The notes under the pieces: model-generated
The model's database searches: none
What the model was told of the DNA's origin: nothing
What the model saw: the letters and a program-made list of their open reading frames with translations, nothing else
In this document: one piece after another, positions 42,714 to 53,800 of the stretch
How the letters are laid out: each line of letters starts with the position of its first letter
How positions within the stretch are numbered: position 1 is the first letter of the stretch
Assembly (NCBI RefSeq): GCF_035467215.1
Contig: NZ_DATITZ010000100.1
Location: forward strand, 1-61,240
Direction of reading: 5' to 3'
DNA: 61,240 bases
Source of the DNA: Thiocapsa sp035467215
GTDB taxonomy: Bacteria > Pseudomonadota > Gammaproteobacteria > Chromatiales > Chromatiaceae
Translations under genes and position numbers: made by a program

Positions 42714-43358
42714 ATGTATCAAGGTCGCTCTTTCGGTTCCATTATCGCGGGGTTGCTGCTCATGCTTGCCATCCTCAATCCATCCCTCGCGGACGAGGGC
42801 CTGATCGATGATTTCTCACGCCCGGACGGACTCTCTGCGCTGGGTACGCCTTGGCGTGCCGTGACCGATCAGGTGATGGGCGGGCGCTCGGAGGGGGCCA
42901 TCGTGCGCCGAGTGGTCGACGGGCGGCAGGCGCTTTGTCTCGCCGGGGAGGTCAGCCTAGCGAACAACGGCGGTTTCGTACAGGCGATGTTGGACCTGAC
43001 ACCGCCGGGCGGTCCCGAGACCGGGTTGGATGCGAGCGCCTTCGACGGGGTTCGGCTCCTGGTGCACGGCAACCGCGAGGTCTACAACCTTCATCTCAAA
43101 TCCACGGCGACCCTTTTGCCTTGGCAATCCTATCGCGCCACCTTTGTCGCCGGACCCGAATGGCGCGAGGTCTATCTGCCCTTCGAATCCTTCGAGCCGC
43201 ATCGGCTGGTCCAGCGGCTCGATACCCGTCGACTGACCAAGCTCGGGGTCCTCGGCATCGGTCGCGTGTTTCACGCCGATGTCTGTATCGCCGAGGTCGG
43301 TTTCTATCGCGAGACGGATGGGTCCCGACGACCTACCTCGGGGAGTCCGTCTCGGTGA
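42714..43358 (+). CDS. CIA30-family protein
   Basis: A 214-aa protein with a predicted signal peptide (SIIAGLLLMLAILNPSLA-DEG) and a CIA30 domain: IDDFSRPDGLSALGTPWRAVTDQVMGG, then a galectin-like beta-sandwich (FDGVRLLVHGNREVYNLHLK; WREVYLPFESFEP). Mitochondrial CIA30 assists complex I assembly; the bacterial role is not established and the signal peptide points to the periplasm. Its 3' end overlaps the convergent neighbour by 55 bases. Confidence 0.88.
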   Translation: MYQGRSFGSIIAGLLLMLAILNPSLADEGLIDDFSRPDGLSALGTPWRAVTDQVMGGRSEGAIVRRVVDGRQALCLAGEVSLANNGGFVQAMLDLTPPGGPETGLDASAFDGVRLLVHGNREVYNLHLKSTATLLPWQSYRATFVAGPEWREVYLPFESFEPHRLVQRLDTRRLTKLGVLGIGRVFHADVCIAEVGFYRETDGSRRPTSGSPSR

Positions 43359-44422
43359 GCCGGCTCGGAACCCCAGGCGTTTCCGGGCAAAGGCCGCGGT
43401 AACGGCGGGATCTTCAAGCTCGGCGACTCGTGTCGCGCGATCAGGATGAGGATCAGGAACGCGGGTATCACGAACGACAAGAGGCGCAGCGGCGAGCCCT
43501 CCGGGGCACCGAACAGCAGGATCCCCGGACCGATGGCCAAAAGGCCGGCGATCGTCATGAGTCCGAGCGTGCGTCTCGCCAGCGCGGACCAGCGCTGCCG
43601 CAGCCAGGTGCGGTGAAAGTGCGCGGGCGGCGCGCCGAGTGTCGCGACGAGGTGCCCCAGGGTCCGTGCGAGTTTGGCCTCGACATCCGGCGTGCGTGCC
43701 GGCTCGGCAGCGGGAATGCGCAGCCGAGCACGCCACCCTCCGCCGAACGGATCTAAAGACCGCCACGCCCATCCCAAGACCGCCAGCAGATCCTCAGGTG
43801 GATTGATCGTCCGCTGCGGGGTCGGAAGGAGCCGGATCTCGGCAGGCATCCCATGCCCGACCTGTGCGTCCAGCTCGACCCCGATTCCGTCGAGGTCCGT
43901 CGAGGCGCGTAGGAGGACGAGACGCGCCTTCCCGTTCGAGCCGCCATCGGCGTCCGGATCAGTCTCGACCCGATAGCTGCAAGCCACGCAAACGCCGCCG
44001 AGCGTCGGGAACTGACGCCTCGGATCAACCGCATCGACCCGCTCGATCAGGACCTTCGGGTCCGGCCCGTCGCTGCGCAGGGTCGCGACTCGCCCCGTCG
44101 CGTCGGTCAGTGTCCGGATCAGTCGGAAGTGTTGACGACCCGGGTTTTCAAGGACGAGCGTCTCCGTGAGTGCGCCCGGATGATCCGGCGTGTCGGAATG
44201 CTCGGTTGGTCGAAAGAGGATACGGCGCGCCAGTCGGTCGCTCCCCGCAAGATCGACATGTCGTCCGCGACGCGTGAAGGGCTCCGCAAGGGCCAGGATC
44301 TCATGATGCGTGAGCGGGATTCGCGGCTGACGCCGGGTGTCCTCGGTGCGTTTGGGCTTCGGGGGTTTGTCCCGCTTGAGCCGCGGCGGCCAAAGCGGAC
44401 GCATCGGCTTCGGTGCGTACAT
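43304..44422 (-). CDS. Uncharacterised membrane-anchored protein
   Basis: A 372-aa protein of unknown function. The N-terminus is basic and Pro-rich (PPRLKRDKPPKPKRTEDTR). A mixed soluble domain follows, with one Cys pair (GVCVACSY). Near the C-terminus are two hydrophobic helices (about 290-330, LMTIAGLLAIGPGILLFG and SFVIPAFLILILIA). The N-terminal part is therefore cytoplasmic or periplasmic on a helical hairpin. It starts two bases from hairpin element E17. The overlap with the CIA30 gene is tail to tail. Confidence 0.7.
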   Translation of the reverse strand: MYAPKPMRPLWPPRLKRDKPPKPKRTEDTRRQPRIPLTHHEILALAEPFTRRGRHVDLAGSDRLARRILFRPTEHSDTPDHPGALTETLVLENPGRQHFRLIRTLTDATGRVATLRSDGPDPKVLIERVDAVDPRRQFPTLGGVCVACSYRVETDPDADGGSNGKARLVLLRASTDLDGIGVELDAQVGHGMPAEIRLLPTPQRTINPPEDLLAVLGWAWRSLDPFGGGWRARLRIPAAEPARTPDVEAKLARTLGHLVATLGAPPAHFHRTWLRQRWSALARRTLGLMTIAGLLAIGPGILLFGAPEGSPLRLLSFVIPAFLILILIARHESPSLKIPPLPRPLPGNAWGSEPAHRDGLPEVGRRDPSVSR

Positions 44423-44424
44423 GC

Positions 44425-44615
44425 TAAACCGCGTCCTGAGTGAACCTTGAAGCCGAGTCTGGAATTGCCGTCGGGTGGAAACCGGAAGATCCGAGTCGGA
44501 CGCGGTTTAGAAATAAATAAAAGCGAGACTTAAACCGCGTCAACTGCGTTGCTTGTTGGCGTGCGCACGGCCGGCGGACTGACTCGGAGCGATGCATGTT
44601 GCACCGAGACGCGGT

Positions 44616-44618
<3 letters not shown>
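44425..44618. repeat. Two hairpin elements (E17, E18) with AT-rich linker
   Basis: E17 is at 44425-44509 and E18 at 44531-44618, separated by an A-rich linker of 21 bases (44510-44530). Interiors differ from classes A and B. The right end of E18 provides the rho stop (44616-44618, minus). The left end of E17 abuts the start of the unknown membrane protein. Confidence 0.82.
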
Positions 44619-45872
<1,254 letters not shown>

Positions 45873-46092
45873 CACATTGTTTGTCGTCGGCGGAGGTGAG
45901 GGGGTGTTCGGCAACGCCCCGGGGCAGGGCCCGTGTTGCGGGGGAACGCGGTTGGGGGTGGTCGCTTTACGGGGACGGGGCGCCTTGGCGGCGGCCCCTC
46001 GGAAGTGTCGTTCGGTGGCCATGGGTGCCGGTGTCGGTTCCGGTCCGCGGGGGCGGTCGGGAGATTGAACCGGATGCCGTCGCCGGTGGCCT

Positions 46093-46419
46093 TTAAAGGT
46101 TGCTGTCGATGAAAGCCGTCAATTGCGATTTGGACACCGCGCCGACCTTGGTGGCTTCGACCTCGCCCTGACGGAACAGCATCAGGGTCGGGATGCCGCG
46201 AATACCGTAACGTGGCGGGGTGTTGGGGTTCTCGTCGATGTTGAGCTTCGCGACCTTGATGCGGCCCGCGTACTCCCCGGCGATCTCGTCGAGTACGGGG
46301 GCGATCATCTTGCAGGGTCCGCACCAGTCGGCCCAGTAGTCCACGAGCACGGGTTCGAGGGATTTCAAAACCTCGTCTTCGAATGAATCATCGGTCACAT
46401 GGACGATGCTATCGCTCAC
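46093..46419 (-). CDS. trxA: Thioredoxin 1
   Basis: A 108-aa thioredoxin with WCGPC (C33, C36) and the cis-Pro loop GIRGIPTLMLF. The start is GTG at 46419 (MSDSIVHVTDDSF), with GGGAG upstream. The conserved neighbourhood rhlB (divergent) - trxA - rho equals that of E. coli. Confidence 0.96.
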   Translation of the reverse strand: MSDSIVHVTDDSFEDEVLKSLEPVLVDYWADWCGPCKMIAPVLDEIAGEYAGRIKVAKLNIDENPNTPPRYGIRGIPTLMLFRQGEVEATKVGAVSKSQLTAFIDSNL

Positions 46420-46651
46420 TGAAGTGATCTCCCATAGGGTGGTTGCGGCACGGGCGGTTGTTTCGATATCACGTTCGGCGGATGACGGCGGAGCGGGGTC
46501 GCTGGGGCGCGGCGCGAACGGGTCGAGGAGCAGGCGGGCGAATTGGCGTTGAAATGTGCCCTTGAGTAAGATGCTATTTGATCCAAAGCGAAGAGAATTT
46601 GCAAGCCTTGCCCAATCCGCGAGGCGCGTAGCACCAGGGACTCCCCACGTC

Positions 46652-48271
46652 ATGACCGACAAACACCTCACTTCGACCCGCTTCGACAGCTTCGCGCTCG
46701 ATCAACGGATCATCGACGGACTCGACGACGCGGGCTTTACCCGCTGCACCCCGATCCAGGAACAAACCCTGCCGATTGCGCTGTCCGGCCGGGACGTCGC
46801 CGGTCAGGCCCAGACCGGTACGGGCAAGACCGCCGCCTTTTTGATCGTCCTGATGCAGCGTCTGCTGACCAATCCTGCGCCGCCGTCCGAGCGGATCGCG
46901 CGTCCGCGGGCACTGATCCTCGCCCCGACCCTCGAGCTTGCCGTTCAGATCCATCGGGATACCGAGCTCCTTGCCAAGCATACGGGTTTGCGCATCGCCG
47001 TGGTCTACGGCGGCGCGGGCTATCAGGAGCAGCGCGATCAGGTTGCCGGCGGCGTCGATATCCTCATCGGCACACCTGGGCGCCTGATCGACTATTTCAA
47101 GCAAAAGGTCTTCGATCTGCAGGCGATCGAGGCGGTCGTGCTCGACGAGGCCGACCGCATGTTCGACCTCGGATTCATCAAGGATATCCGCTTCCTGCTC
47201 CGACGCATGCCGCCGCCGGAGAACCGTCAGGGACTCCTCTTCTCGGCGACACTCTCGTATCGTGTCACCGAGCTGGCCTACGAGCACATGAACCACCCGC
47301 AGCTCGTGAAGATCGAGACCGAGACCATCACGGCCGATCGCGTGCGCCAATGCTGCTACATGACCTCCAACGAGGAGAAGATCGCCTTGCTGCTCGGCCT
47401 GGTCCGCGGCTGGGACGATGCGCGCATCATGGTCTTCGTCAACACCAAACGCGAGGCCGATCGGGTCTGGGGGTTTCTCCAGGGCAACGGCATCAACACC
47501 GCGGTGCTCTCCGGGGACGTTCCCCAGAAGAAACGCCTGAAGCTCCTGAAGGATTTCACCGACGGCAAGCTCCCCGTGCTGGTCGGCACCGACGTGGCCG
47601 CGCGCGGCCTGCACATCCCGGACGTGACCCATGTCGTGAACTACGATCTGCCCGAGGACCCGGAGGACTATGTTCACCGCATCGGGCGGACCGCGCGGGC
47701 CGGTGCCGCCGGGGATGCGATCGGCTTCGTCTGCGAGACCTATGCCTTCTGCCTGCCGGACATCGAGACATTCATCGGGGCGAAGATCCCGGTGGAGCCG
47801 GTCGATCCGGCGCTGCTCGCCGAGGTGAATCCGCGCAGCCGGATGCGTCCGGATCGCGAGGATCGGTGCGAGGCGCGGCCTGCACGCGCGCCCCGAGGCG
47901 GCAGTGGCGGAGCCGGTGCCGGGCGCGGCGAGCGCCGTCCTCGCGCGGGCGGGGAGCGGCGCTCGCCATCCCGGTCGCCATCCCGGTCAGAGGCGCAGCC
48001 GAGGGCGGACTCCGCGGAGGTTCGGGCCGACACCCCTGTCGCCGCACCCCGGAAACAGCCCGAGATCGCTGCACTGACGGACCCGTCTGCAGTGACCGCG
48101 GCACCGGTGTCCTCCGGCCCGGCAGCGGGTGCGCCGCGCGCGGATGTCGGAACCTCGGAGACCCCGACGGGAGAACCGAAGAAACGCCGCCGCCGGCGTC
48201 GGTCCAAGAAGCCGGATGCAGCCGGCGCGAATCCGGCGACGTCTTCTCCGGCACCCGAGCCGGTCGATTAA
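46652..48271 (+). CDS. rhlB: DEAD-box ATP-dependent RNA helicase RhlB
   Basis: A 539-aa helicase: Q motif FTRCTPIQEQTLP, Walker A AQTGTGKT (53-60), DEAD in VVLDEADRMFDLG, SAT, and HRIGRTARAG. The core ends near 385. A 150-residue low-complexity tail follows, basic then Ala/Pro-rich, with an Arg/Lys block (KKRRRRRRSKK) near the end; E. coli RhlB (421 aa) has only a short tail. RhlB unwinds RNA for the degradosome. The ATG at 46652 begins the family N-terminus. It is divergent from trxA. Confidence 0.94.
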   Translation: MTDKHLTSTRFDSFALDQRIIDGLDDAGFTRCTPIQEQTLPIALSGRDVAGQAQTGTGKTAAFLIVLMQRLLTNPAPPSERIARPRALILAPTLELAVQIHRDTELLAKHTGLRIAVVYGGAGYQEQRDQVAGGVDILIGTPGRLIDYFKQKVFDLQAIEAVVLDEADRMFDLGFIKDIRFLLRRMPPPENRQGLLFSATLSYRVTELAYEHMNHPQLVKIETETITADRVRQCCYMTSNEEKIALLLGLVRGWDDARIMVFVNTKREADRVWGFLQGNGINTAVLSGDVPQKKRLKLLKDFTDGKLPVLVGTDVAARGLHIPDVTHVVNYDLPEDPEDYVHRIGRTARAGAAGDAIGFVCETYAFCLPDIETFIGAKIPVEPVDPALLAEVNPRSRMRPDREDRCEARPARAPRGGSGGAGAGRGERRPRAGGERRSPSRSPSRSEAQPRADSAEVRADTPVAAPRKQPEIAALTDPSAVTAAPVSSGPAAGAPRADVGTSETPTGEPKKRRRRRRSKKPDAAGANPATSSPAPEPVD

Positions 48272-48313
48272 GCGGCGTCGCCGCGCTCCGTGCCCCTGCT
48301 GCCCCTGCGTGCA

Positions 48314-48979
48314 TCAGTCCGAATGCAGACTCGGAAGCAGATCGCCGAAGTGAGCGATCGCCGGAAAGTCGGCGACCTCGCCTCTCGGAGCCCTCGAGTC
48401 GGGCTCGACGACCGCCATCAGCCAGCGAAACCCGAAGTCGCGCGCCGCCTGCAAGACGCGCGTGCTGTCGTCGACGAAGAGTGTCCGCTCCACATCGAAG
48501 GGCTCGATCGCGTGCACCAGCGACCAAAAACCCGGCGCCTCCTTGGCGACCCGCAGGTCATGCGAGCAGATAATCCGCTCGAAGTGTCCGCCGAGCCGGG
48601 TCCGCGAGAGCTTGAGCGCGAGCGCCTTTTGATGCGCGTTGGTGACCAGGACGCGCCGCTTGCCGCGTCGTTCGAGCGCCTCCAGAAAGTCGAGCACGTG
48701 CGGATGGACCGCGATCAGATGCTCGACCTCCTGCTTGAGCAGGGCGATATCCAGACCCAGCTCCCGGCTCCAGTAGTCGACGCAATACCACTCGAGGGTG
48801 CCCTCGATATCCCGATAGCGGGCGAGCAGCTCGGCCTTGGCGATCTCGGGCGCGAGCCCGCGGGCTTGGGCATAGCGCGTGGGGACATGCTCGAGCCAAA
48901 AATGATTGTCGAAGTGCAGATCGAGCAGGGTGCCGTCCATGTCCAGGAAGACGGTGTCGATCCGGTGCCAATCGATCAT
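48314..48979 (-). CDS. yrfG: GMP/IMP nucleotidase
   Basis: A 221-aa HAD hydrolase matching YrfG (222 aa): DMDGTLLDLHFDNHFW with D13 nucleophile and D15, VTNAHQKALALKL, KEAPGFW, and FVDDSTRVL. It dephosphorylates purine nucleotides. It is divergent from nudE, a pairing also seen in E. coli (yrfG near nudE). Confidence 0.93.
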   Translation of the reverse strand: MIDWHRIDTVFLDMDGTLLDLHFDNHFWLEHVPTRYAQARGLAPEIAKAELLARYRDIEGTLEWYCVDYWSRELGLDIALLKQEVEHLIAVHPHVLDFLEALERRGKRRVLVTNAHQKALALKLSRTRLGGHFERIICSHDLRVAKEAPGFWSLVHAIEPFDVERTLFVDDSTRVLQAARDFGFRWLMAVVEPDSRAPRGEVADFPAIAHFGDLLPSLHSD

Positions 48980-49048
48980 GCCATACCCCTTGTTGCCTCG
49001 TTGTTCCAGCGTCGCTTCGCAGCGACTTGACCCATCGGAGTTTCGTTC

Positions 49049-49594
49049 ATGCTTCGCAAACCGAAAATACTGGATCGGCGCATCGTCGCCCAGAGCCGCT
49101 TGTTCCGGGTGGAAGAGGTTGATCTGGAGTTTGCGAACGGCGCGCGACGCACCTTCGAGCGCGTGCCCGGCGGGACGGATTCGGTCATGATCGTTCCCAT
49201 GCTCGACCCCGAGACGGTGCTCCTGATCCGCGAGTACGGTGCCGGCAGCGACTGCTACGAGCTCGGTCTGCCCAAGGGCGTCGTGGAGGCCGGCGAGGAT
49301 CCTTTGGCCGCTGCCGATCGCGAGATCCAGGAGGAGATCGGCTACGGTGCGCGTGATCTGCGGATGATCAAGCGGGTCTCGCTGGTGCCCGGCTACATCG
49401 AGCATCATAGTCTCATCGTGCTGGCGCGTGACCTCTATCCCAAGTCACTCCCCGGCGACGAGCCGGAGCCGATCGAGGTGGTGCCTTGGAGGCTCGACGC
49501 GATCGACGAGCTGCTTGCCCGCGAGGATTTCAACGAGGCACGATCGGTCGCGGCCCTGTTCATCGCCCTACGCGTCATGGGTCGCGAGTCCTGA
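49049..49594 (+). CDS. nudE: ADP compounds hydrolase NudE
   Basis: A 181-aa Nudix hydrolase. The box runs from G77 to G98 with E83, R91, E92, E95 and E96 in place, giving the full GX5EX7REUXEEXGU pattern. NudE cleaves Ap3A, ADP-ribose and NADH. Its nearest neighbour yrfG is divergent. No clear Shine-Dalgarno beyond CGGAG. Confidence 0.94.
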   Translation: MLRKPKILDRRIVAQSRLFRVEEVDLEFANGARRTFERVPGGTDSVMIVPMLDPETVLLIREYGAGSDCYELGLPKGVVEAGEDPLAAADREIQEEIGYGARDLRMIKRVSLVPGYIEHHSLIVLARDLYPKSLPGDEPEPIEVVPWRLDAIDELLAREDFNEARSVAALFIALRVMGRES

Positions 49595-49633
49595 CCGAGA
49601 CGATGCCGAATCCGGTCACCCGACGCGTTTCAC

Positions 49634-49648
49634 TCTGGACGCGGTTTA
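49634..49648 (+). repeat. Right half of a class B hairpin element (E19)
   Basis: CTCTGGACGCGGTTTA equals the right end of the class B copy at 6405-6487; no left end is found after nudE. It lies 22 bases before the next start codon. Confidence 0.6.
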
Positions 49649-49669
49649 AACCCCCAACGGAGATCACGC

Positions 49670-50716
49670 ATGTTTCGTTTGCCCGCAGCCTTCGCCTTCG
49701 TCTTCGCACTGGGGCTCCTCGCAGGCTCCCCGACGGCTATCGACGGCGCGAAGGCTCAAGACATGTCGCCGGCGGACGATTCCGTCTACAGCTTCGACGA
49801 CTTCCCGCGCGAGGATCTGCTCGAGCATCCGGATTGGTTCAAGACGGGTTTCCTCGATCTTCCAAGCGATCTCGAAGAGGCGATCGCCGAGGAAAAACAA
49901 GGGCTTATCGTCTATTTCGGCCAGAAACATTGTGCTTACTGCCACAAGCTCCTGAACGAGAATTTCGGTCTCTCCGACATCCTCGAGTACACCCAGCGCC
50001 ACTTCGATCTGGTCGCCATTGATGTTTGGGGTGTCGAGGAGGTCACGACGATCGACGGGGAGGTGATGACCGAGCGCGAGTTCTCCGTCCGCGAGGACAC
50101 CAATTTCACCCCCTCTCTGCTCTTCTACGACGCCGAGGGCAAGCTCGCCCTGCGCTTGCGCGGCTACTATCCGCCCTATCAGTTCCGAGCCGCGCTCGAA
50201 TATGTCGCCGACGGGCACTATGCGCGCGAGACCTTTCGGGACTATCTCGCCCGCGGCGAGAACCGGATGGTGTTCGAGCCGGAGGACCTGAACGAGCAGC
50301 CCTTCTTCGCGAAGCCCCCCTACAACCTGGATCGGCGCTTCCCGAGCGAGCGCCCGCTCGCCGTCTTCTTCGAGCAGGGCGATTGTCACGCCTGCGACGT
50401 GCTGCACGGCCAAGCCCTGAAGGAGCCCGCGATCACGGGCTATTTCGGCAACTTCGACAGCGTCCAGCTCGACATGTGGTCCGACACACCCGTCGTCACG
50501 CCCTCCGGCGAGCGCACCACGGCACGCGCGTGGGCCGAACAGCTCGGGCTCTTCTATGCCCCGTCGATCCTTTTTTTCGACGAGCGCGGCAAGGAGCTGC
50601 TGCGCGTCGATTCGGTCGTGCGCTTCTACCGACTGCGCAACGTCCTGAACTACATCAGCAGCAAGGCGTACTTGACCGAGAGCTTCGGGGAGTGGCGGCT
50701 GTCGGAGGCGCTTTGA
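49670..50716 (+). CDS. Secreted protein with two thioredoxin-like domains
   Basis: A 348-aa protein with a signal peptide (LPAAFAFVFALGLLAGSPTA). Two tandem thioredoxin-fold domains follow: the first with CAYC (C88, C91) and cis-Pro FTPSLLFYD, the second with CHAC (C239, C242) and YAPSILFFD. Each resembles SoxW or YyaL-type periplasmic thioredoxins. In a sulfur oxidiser it could keep Sox or Dsr periplasmic thiols reduced, but this is inference from habitat. ACGGAGATC supports the start. Its TGA stop (50714-50716) is the start of element E20. Confidence 0.82.
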   Translation: MFRLPAAFAFVFALGLLAGSPTAIDGAKAQDMSPADDSVYSFDDFPREDLLEHPDWFKTGFLDLPSDLEEAIAEEKQGLIVYFGQKHCAYCHKLLNENFGLSDILEYTQRHFDLVAIDVWGVEEVTTIDGEVMTEREFSVREDTNFTPSLLFYDAEGKLALRLRGYYPPYQFRAALEYVADGHYARETFRDYLARGENRMVFEPEDLNEQPFFAKPPYNLDRRFPSERPLAVFFEQGDCHACDVLHGQALKEPAITGYFGNFDSVQLDMWSDTPVVTPSGERTTARAWAEQLGLFYAPSILFFDERGKELLRVDSVVRFYRLRNVLNYISSKAYLTESFGEWRLSEAL

Positions 50717-50797
50717 ACCGCGGTTGAACCGCGTCCGGCGTGACATGGACGCCTCTGCCTCGTAAATCCCTCCGGGCGTCGGCGTCGACGCGGTGCA
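50714..50797 (+). repeat. Decayed hairpin element (copy E20)
   Basis: The left end is doubled (TGAACCGCGGTTGAACCGCG) and the right end is CGCGGTGCA, both one or two bases off consensus. The interior begins TCCGGCGTGACATG like class A. It marks the boundary between the core-type genes and the accessory block. Confidence 0.68.
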
Positions 50798-50810
50798 AGA
50801 TGGAGTTACG

Positions 50811-50839
50811 TTGCCGTGCAGACGCAACCGAAGTACGAA
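50811..50839 (+). promoter_or_regulatory. Candidate promoter of the ATPase-methylase locus
   Basis: TTGCCG (50811-50816), a 17-base spacer and TACGAA (50834-50839), 53 bases before the DUF499-type start. Moderate match only. Confidence 0.35.
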
Positions 50840-50891
50840 AGAATGTCCATAGGCACACGAACAGCGCCAATTGCCGTTTCGGAGGGAACAG

Positions 50892-53800
50892 ATGTCGATT
50901 TTGGAATGTTGCCGGCCCCGCAAGGATCTCCTCGCCGGCACACTCAACCCGGAGATCTTCACCGCCAACCTGATGCAGGTGATCGACCACTATCGGGGCG
51001 AGCCCGATGTGGTGCAGAACGTCTACACGGACGCGCGGGCCTTCTTCGGCGAGGCGACCTACCCCACGGAGGGGATGCGGCTGGTGCTGCGCAACTGCTT
51101 CGGACGCCTCGGCGGGAACGACGCGACCTACCCGGCGATCCAGCGCATGGAACGCGCCTTCGGTGGCGGCAAGACGCACATTCTAATCGGGGCCACTCAT
51201 CTGGCCTTTCAGGGGACCGATCTCGCCGATATCGCCCGCGATGTGATCGATCCGGACCTTCTGCTTGCCCCGGGCGAGATCACGGTGGTCGGGATCGCGG
51301 GCGATCGGGTGGCGATCCACGAGACCCACGGGGCGCGGCTGGTTCCCTATACCCTGTGGGGCGAGATAGCCTTCCAGATCGGCGGCGAGGCGCTCTACCA
51401 GGCGATCGGTCCGAGCGCGAGCTCCTTCGGCTCTCCCGCCGACGAGTATTTCGACGTCGTTTTCAAGGATCGCAAGGTTCTGATCATGCTCGACGAGTTG
51501 GCCGCCTACGCGACCCGCGTGGAAGCGGCGCGTGCCGGCGGCGGCAGCAGCGTGGCGACCTTCCTGATGTCCCTGTTTCAGTACGCCAAAGAGCATATCG
51601 GGCTGTCCGTGGTCATCACGCTGGCCAGCCAGAAGGATGCCTTTGCCCGCCAGACATCCATCCTCACCGACCTGGTTTCCAAGGCCAAAGGCGAGCAGAT
51701 CAGCGCCGCCGACTCGCTCGGGATCGCCGATCGCGCCTACGGTGAGGTGCGCAAGGTCAGCGCGCGCGACGAGACCACCGTCACCCCGATGCGCGGTCAG
51801 GAAATCTCGCGCGTCCTCGCGCGGCGCCTCTTCGAGAACATCGACCCGCAGGGCGCCGCCACGACGGCCGATGCCTACATGGAGATGTACCGGCGCACCG
51901 CCATGCTGCTGCCCGAGCAGGCCCGCCAGGAGTCCTACCGGGAGCGTTTGATCGCCCATTACCCCTTCCATCCCACCCTGATCGACTTCCTCACCGAGAA
52001 GCTCGCCACCGTCGAGACCTTCCAGGGTACCCGCGGCGTGCTGCGCATCCTCGCCCTGTCGGTCGCCAACCTCTGGCGTCGGCAGGCCGCGGCGCCGATG
52101 ATCCACGCCTGTCATCTGGATCTGCGTGACCCGCGCCTCGCCGACGAGTTGGTCAGCCGTACCGACAGCGCCGAGTTGATGCCGATCGTCAACGCTGACA
52201 TCGGCGGTCCCGACAGCGGCGATCTCAAGGCGGAGGACAGCAACGCCGCCCTGGCCGATCGCGCCAACGCGCACCCGGACGGTTTCCCCCTCCACGAATA
52301 CGCCTGGAAGACCGTGTTCCTGCACAGCCTGGCGGGGTTCGGCGACGGGCTTGCCTCCAACGTCTTCGGTATCGCCAAGCAGGACGCGCTGTTCGCGACC
52401 GCCTTTCCCGGCATGACCCCGCCACAGGTCGAGACGGCCCTGGATGCACTGCGCTCCCATGCCTATTACCTGCGGTACTCGGAGACCGAGGGACGCTATT
52501 ACGCGAGCACCGGCGTGTCGATCAACCGCGTCCTGGCCGACATTCGGCGGGCGTTGCGCGGCAACACGCGCGTGACCGATCTCCTCAACGAGACCTCGCG
52601 CAAGGTCGTCAAGCCCGGCGCACTGAGCTTCGAGATCCTGCCCGAGGTGGAGCTTCCGGAACGCATCCCGGACAAAGGTGCGAAGGCCACCTTGGCGCTG
52701 ATCGCCCTGGGTAGCCCGCCGGTCAAACCCGAGGACTTCATCACCCAAGCGGGCCTCAACAAACCACGCCAACATCAGAATCTGGTGTTTCTCCTGCTGC
52801 CCGAGACGGTCAAGGTCAAGGATGAATACAGGTCCGGCGACGACATGCTGGACAATGCGGCGACCCGCGCTCTGGAACTGAGCGAGCGCCTGAACGGCAT
52901 CGCCATCGATGTCCTTGCACGCCGCACGCTCAAGCACAATCCGTCCGCCTATGGGTTGTCGGAATCCGCCTTGAGCGACGAGGCGTTCAACCGCGACACC
53001 AAGGAGCGCGAGCAGGCCCTGTTGACCGTTGTCACTCAGGCGTACCGCAACCTGTGGTTCTCGGCCCAAGGCGGCAAGGTCGTTCGTCGCGAGATCAGCA
53101 CCGCCGGCGGCGAAGGCGGTGCCTCGGTCATCGAGAGCATCCGCGCCGTCCTCATCACCGAGGGCAAGCTCGTCATCGCCGAGATGGCCGTCACCGGCTC
53201 GACCGCCAGCGCTGCCGCCAAGCTGTTCTTCACCCCGTCCAAGGACTACCGGACACTCGACGACCTACGCAGTGCCTTTGCCTGTCGTCGCGACTGGCCG
53301 GTCCTGGAGGACAAAGGCGTCTTCGAGAGTCTGATCCGCGCCGGGGTCGGTCACGGTGCCTGGTGTTTGTTCCGCATGGGCTCGGCCGATGCGGAGAAGC
53401 CGGCCGATTTCCACGCCCGCGAGACCGGCGAGCTGCCCCTGCAGCTTGAACTGACCGAGCCGGGCTGGAGCCTGGTCACCCCGCAGGGTGCCAAGCTACG
53501 CGGCTGGACCGCGGTGGATAAACCCGACAGTGCCCAGATCCGCAAATGGGTCCAGGAGGCCAGTCAGCAGGCCGGTTATGGCTCCGTGACCGAGGTCGCT
53601 GCGGCGGTGGCCGAGACCCACGGTGTGATCTCGATCCAGGACGTGTCCAAGGCTATCGACGAGCTGGTCAAAGCCAACCAGCTGTATGTCCATGCACCCG
53701 ACAAGGATCCCGGGCTCGATCCAGGCGTGCTGCGGGGCGCCAACGCGTGGGTGATGGAAGCCGTTGAGCCGGACGACAAGATCGTGACCAGGGCCGAGGC

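Noticed and set aside
51183..53069. A 628-codon minus-strand frame inside the DUF499-type gene
   Set aside because: It is a shadow frame. The plus-strand gene has Walker motifs, a good Shine-Dalgarno and operon context.
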